Source: Clostridia bacterium (GTDB lineage Bacteria; Bacillota; Clostridia; Oscillospirales; Acutalibacteraceae). Taken from it: 64,000 nucleotides of DNA. Within the stretch, counting starts at the first letter, position 1; each line of letters begins with the position of its first letter. The notes beneath the pieces are model-generated. The model was given only the letters and a program-made list of their open reading frames with translations. It made no database searches and was not told the DNA's origin. The position numbers were made by a program, and so were the translations under genes. Shown one piece after another: positions 60,781 through 64,000 of the stretch. The stretch covers positions 38,080 through 102,079 of the forward strand of contig JAFTWW010000010.1 in assembly GCA_017465085.1 (NCBI GenBank), read 5' to 3'.

Positions 60781-62271
60781 TTACTCTTCGGTTTCTTCTT
60801 CCGTAACCGAATCTAAATCAATAACCTCTTCTGCCACGGCAGTATCGCTTTCGGTTACCTCATCAAAGGCCACGGTTTCTTCCTCGGGAAGCTCTTTATT
60901 ATATGAGGTAATTTTTATAACGAATAATACGATTAAAGCAATTATGCAAAGAATGGAAATAGCAATAAGCAGCACAATAATCTTGGCCGTGGTTTTAAGC
61001 TGAGAGAAATTAGTAAAAATGTTAACTCTCTCGGTTTTACCCTCGTCCTCATTTACCTCTACAACAAAATCGGGGGCTCTTTGTATAACACTATTTGTTG
61101 TATCGTAACGGTAGAAGCCTCTCTCCCCGCCGAAATAAGCATAAACAATATAGAAATCGCTTAATCTTGTATCGGTGAAGCCATAGGCACTAACGCTTAA
61201 ACTACCAACGCTTATGCTCTTTTCAAAATATCCTTCGCCAACTGTAAAGTTAACTACGGGCTCCTCTAAAATATAAAGATTACCCGCAGAAATAACGCCC
61301 GGTAAAAGCTTAAAATCGTTTTCGCCCGACTTATAGAAAAGTAAGGGAGTTTTAGTTTCATCCTCATCAGCAGTGGCATAGAAAAGGGTATATTCACCTG
61401 CAGCATCAACGAGAATGCCTATTTCGTTTTCTCTGTGAACTGTGGTAGATGCGGTAAAACCTCCCGGAACGGTCAAAGTGGAAATATCCTGAATTATATG
61501 ATAATCCTTACCTTCAAAGGTAATTAAGAAAGCATCATTTGCTCTCTCCTGTTCTTCAAGCGCCTTTGTTTCCTCTTCGGTAAGACGCTTGATGTTTACT
61601 GTATAGGACTTTTTAGTGCCGTTTGCAGCGGTTACGGTAACAGTTTTAACATTATCGCCGATTGCTAAATCAAAGGTGCCTGCGCCTACTACCGTGGAGT
61701 TGCCATCGGCAACGCCTGCAGAGAGGGTGGCCTTATCAACATTATGTTTAACAGTTGCGATATAGTTAGTAGTATTAGGATTAAATGCGGGAGAGAGTGT
61801 TCCGCCGCTTACCTTAAGTGAGCCTAAATTGGCATTACCCGAAAGGGCTACATTTACACTTCCCGAAGCGCCTGCATTACCGCCATCTGATATGACGCTC
61901 ACCGAAATATTTGAGGTGCCTACTCCAACTGCGGTAAAAGTAACGGTATATGTGCCGCTTGTATGAACAGCAGTCGCGGTAGAAAGATCATCATCAACGA
62001 TTTTTATACTGCTAGTTCCAACTGTATATTCACCGCCGTTTACAGATGCTACTTTCAGAACAGAATTGTTAAAAACAACATCTATTTCATTAGCATAGAT
62101 GGGAGAATTAGCGTTGTATTTAACCGTCATCCTAACGGTCTGACCTAAAGTATATGAGCTTTTATCAAAAGAAAGCAATGCCTGCGCAGCTGATGCCCCG
62201 AAGCTGAAAATAGATACAAGCAGCGCCAAAATCAAAGCAAAGCCTAAAATAATTTTAATTGATTTTTTCAT
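60781..62271 (-). CDS. Membrane-anchored cohesin-domain protein
   Basis: A 496-residue protein. After a signal peptide comes a cohesin domain (about residues 32-140: LLSFDKSSYTLGQTVRMTVK, then EIDVVFNNSVLKV). A cadherin-like beta-sandwich follows (about 148-228: LGSLKVSGGTLSPAFNPNT, then KKSYTVNIKR), then a unique region (about 240-430), a transmembrane helix (IIVLLIAISILCIIALIVL, about 440-460), and an acidic cytoplasmic tail. It displays one cohesin on the cell surface. The next gene upstream encodes a dockerin enzyme, its likely partner. Confidence 0.83.
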   Translation of the reverse strand: MKKSIKIILGFALILALLVSIFSFGASAAQALLSFDKSSYTLGQTVRMTVKYNANSPIYANEIDVVFNNSVLKVASVNGGEYTVGTSSIKIVDDDLSTATAVHTSGTYTVTFTAVGVGTSNISVSVISDGGNAGASGSVNVALSGNANLGSLKVSGGTLSPAFNPNTTNYIATVKHNVDKATLSAGVADGNSTVVGAGTFDLAIGDNVKTVTVTAANGTKKSYTVNIKRLTEEETKALEEQERANDAFLITFEGKDYHIIQDISTLTVPGGFTASTTVHRENEIGILVDAAGEYTLFYATADEDETKTPLLFYKSGENDFKLLPGVISAGNLYILEEPVVNFTVGEGYFEKSISVGSLSVSAYGFTDTRLSDFYIVYAYFGGERGFYRYDTTNSVIQRAPDFVVEVNEDEGKTERVNIFTNFSQLKTTAKIIVLLIAISILCIIALIVLFVIKITSYNKELPEEETVAFDEVTESDTAVAEEVIDLDSVTEEETEE

Positions 62272-62283
62272 TGTATTTCACCC

Positions 62284-63774
62284 TTAGGAAATTTTTTGTA
62301 TGCCAAGAATATGCTTTTTGATTAAAGCCAGATCCAAAGCGTTGATGGCTCCATCGCTGTTAACATCTGCACTGCGAAGACCAAAACCCTCAATGGTTGT
62401 AATTTTTAGAATATGTTTTTTTACTGCCGCTAAATCAAGGGCATTAACAACATTATCTCCATTTGTATCTCCCATACGGTATATGGGTGAGGTTTCACTA
62501 CCCGAAGCGCCTGAGCCAGCAGTTCCCGGCATTGGAGCTATCTCGGCGGGAATTTCGGTAAACACGGGAATCTTGAAGGTTAAAGCCACCTCGGTGTTAT
62601 CAATATAAACCTTACGAAGACGGATGGAATTAACATAAGCATCATAAACGTTCTGGGCATACTGATGATCGAAATCAAGGTCAGCCAAGTTGAAATCCTT
62701 ATAGTAATAGGTATCCTGACCTCGCGAAATATAACCCGAATTATATTTGTTTGCGCCGCCGATTATAGATGCCTTACGGGAGTTCCAGCCCTGACTGACT
62801 GCATAATTAAGTCCCGAGGTAACAACAGCATTATCATCGGTACCCGAGGCTCCAAAATTAAAGAAATTATAATAACCCTGGTAGTTTTCAACGTTACCCG
62901 AGATAAGACGCGAGGTTCCTTTGGTACCCTGCTCAATAATAATTGTTGAAGCCAAAATATAGGGGCTGACACCAGAAGTAGCGGCGGCTTCCATTATATC
63001 CTTTATATATGCATCGGCATCCCCATCATATCCGTTTTCGAGGAAGGTGCCCTTAACTATTTGCCTCAAGACTGTTTCATTCTGAGTATTCGGATCGTAC
63101 CCTTGCTGCATAAACATATAAACATCGTTAGGGTTAAGGAAATTACGCGGATCCATATAATACGCAATAGCGGCTCTTGAGGCACTAACCCAATTTCCGT
63201 TATCGGTGGCCCACTCCGTTCCGTTAAAGCTTCGAGGATCGCGCCACGCGATATCCCCGTTTTTATAGGTCATATGCACCTGCTTACGATTGGGAACAGC
63301 ATACTGCTGATCAACGGCAGTATTAAAAGAAATGGTAACGGGATCGGCTATAAAGGTCCAATTAGGATAAAAGCGTTTTAAGATTCTTAAGGGTTCCCTA
63401 TAACTTTCAGGGAATGATTCTAACTGTTTTTCGAAATCAGCCGTTAAATCCTGACTTGAATATATCTTTATGTAGATTCCGTAAACATAACCTGTGCTAC
63501 TGCCATCAAGGGTGGAAACTCGGTACCAGGTATCATAGCCCTCGTTAACGGGCTGGCCGCTTACTGCCTCATGAATAACTATATTTACTTTGCTAAGCTG
63601 TGTAACCAAAGCACTGCTTGTATTGGGGCCTTCGCGCATATTTACGCCCTCACCGATAACATAACCTTGAGTGCCATCCTCAACAGCAAAAGCCTTGGTT
63701 GAGGAAACGGAAAATACAGTGATAACAAGCGTAAAACACAGCAAGAAGCTTAATATTTTCACCGTTCTTGACAT
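62284..63774 (-). CDS. Secreted GH73 N-acetylglucosaminidase with SH3 and dockerin domains
   Basis: A 496-residue exported autolysin. The signal peptide is followed by a bacterial SH3 domain (GYVIGEGVNMREGPNTSSALV). The GH73 glucosaminidase has FLENGYDGDADAYIKDI and the FFNFGA segment, and GW-type substrate residues in SQGWNSRKASIIGGA. A C-terminal type I dockerin has two Ca-binding repeats (GDTNGDNVVNALDLAAVKKH and SADVNSDGAINALDLALIKKH). It cleaves peptidoglycan glycan strands. The dockerin predicts docking onto the cohesin of the adjacent gene, 12 bases downstream. Confidence 0.9.
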   Translation of the reverse strand: MSRTVKILSFLLCFTLVITVFSVSSTKAFAVEDGTQGYVIGEGVNMREGPNTSSALVTQLSKVNIVIHEAVSGQPVNEGYDTWYRVSTLDGSSTGYVYGIYIKIYSSQDLTADFEKQLESFPESYREPLRILKRFYPNWTFIADPVTISFNTAVDQQYAVPNRKQVHMTYKNGDIAWRDPRSFNGTEWATDNGNWVSASRAAIAYYMDPRNFLNPNDVYMFMQQGYDPNTQNETVLRQIVKGTFLENGYDGDADAYIKDIMEAAATSGVSPYILASTIIIEQGTKGTSRLISGNVENYQGYYNFFNFGASGTDDNAVVTSGLNYAVSQGWNSRKASIIGGANKYNSGYISRGQDTYYYKDFNLADLDFDHQYAQNVYDAYVNSIRLRKVYIDNTEVALTFKIPVFTEIPAEIAPMPGTAGSGASGSETSPIYRMGDTNGDNVVNALDLAAVKKHILKITTIEGFGLRSADVNSDGAINALDLALIKKHILGIQKIS

Positions 63775-64000
63775 AGCCTAACTCCAAATTACAAAATATT
63801 ACACTTTATTATATATCTAAATAAAATTGCTGTCAACCACCAAGATTTTCATATAACTAAATAAATATCCACCCGCATAGCGGGTGGTTTTTCATTTTCG
63901 GGCATAGCCCTAACCGATACTGGCGGCGCACAAGTGCGCTTTTTTGTTGGCCTGCCAGCCATGCAAACACTACTTGCTACCAGTAAACTGGTCGTTTATA
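63775..64000. repeat. Array of four perfect hairpins at the right edge
   Basis: CCACCCGC-ATA-GCGGGTGG (63869-63887) is followed by T5, then GGGC-ATA-GCCC (63900-63910), GCGCAC-AA-GTGCGC (63926-63939) with T6, and ACCAGT-AA-ACTGGT (63979-63992). All stems are perfect and the loops are 2-3 bases. No ORF is visible. The element is probably cut by the window edge. The first hairpin plus T5 could act as a terminator for a plus-strand gene, but none ends here. I suspect a repeated intergenic or mobile-element end, but cannot test this. The preceding 63775-63865 stretch is AT-rich. Confidence 0.6.

Noticed and set aside
63775-64000. Complete insertion sequence at the right edge
   Set aside because: No transposase ORF or terminal inverted repeats are visible inside the window. 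Only hairpins are present.

Overview
The window looks like chromosomal DNA from an endospore-forming, low-GC anaerobic Firmicute of the class Clostridia, most likely an Oscillospirales/Ruminococcaceae-type gut or rumen bacterium. The evidence is the set of sporulation genes (spoIIM, yqfC, yqfD, ylbJ, ytfJ, a 27-codon spoVM), the conserved Firmicute block yqfC-yqfD-phoH-ybeY-era-yqzL-recO-mutS2, AGGAGG-type ribosome sites, consensus TTGACA/TATAAT promoters, and a cohesin/dockerin gene pair. I saw no prophage, conjugative element, complete insertion sequence or CRISPR array. The taxonomic call is inference.

Layout. 1-1925: a frame-disrupted membrane-protein gene cut by the left edge, a CPBP protease, and a tRNA-Lys followed by a partial tRNA-derived duplication. 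1933-9545: a complete branched-chain amino-acid ABC importer (livFGMH plus binding lipoprotein), then a second three-gene importer of the tryptophan/tyrosine-type family. 9546-12911: xerD-like and spoIIM genes, a dif-like palindrome, a candidate small RNA, and a FabG-like reductase. 12953-20681: a long minus-strand housekeeping/sporulation operon in which mutS2 carries an in-frame TAA. 20763-25113: ylbJ, a small Cys-rich protein, tRNA-His, tRNA-Gln with a second tRNA-derived element, an AraC regulator, a CapA lipoprotein and a small lipoprotein. 25222-33551: class A PBP, a BofC-like small protein, DUF4364, serC-serA, fba, an E2-like protein without its catalytic residues, and queH. 33629-37033: two acyltransferases and two GT8 glycosyltransferases in one overlapping operon. 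37170-40877: degV (fakB-type) divergent from copA-csoR-copZ. 40924-46095: a zinc-ribbon acyltransferase, spoVM and a 47-residue membrane peptide (both too small for routine gene calling), then a six-hairpin glycosidase and a sugar-binding lipoprotein. 46105-53398: alaS-hit-prt, two peptidases, DUF2953 and ytfJ. 53435-60362: a glycoside-processing operon (GH78-type enzyme, two Gfo/Idh/MocA oxidoreductases, two TIM-barrel isomerase/epimerases) with a divergent AraC regulator. 60397-63774: a DtxR/IdeR-type regulator, a membrane-anchored cohesin protein and a secreted dockerin-bearing GH73 autolysin. The last 140 bases hold four back-to-back perfect hairpins.

Most notable for follow-up: (1) two tRNA 3'-end-derived structured elements downstream of tRNA-Lys and tRNA-Gln; (2) a minimal cohesin/dockerin pair joining an autolysin to a membrane anchor; (3) a possible oxidative (3-keto) glycoside-cleavage operon; (4) a shared 18-bp palindrome at identical promoter geometry in front of degV and the E2-like gene; (5) a strong intercistronic hairpin after all three solute-binding-protein genes; (6) disrupted mutS2, and an XerD homologue with two substituted catalytic positions.
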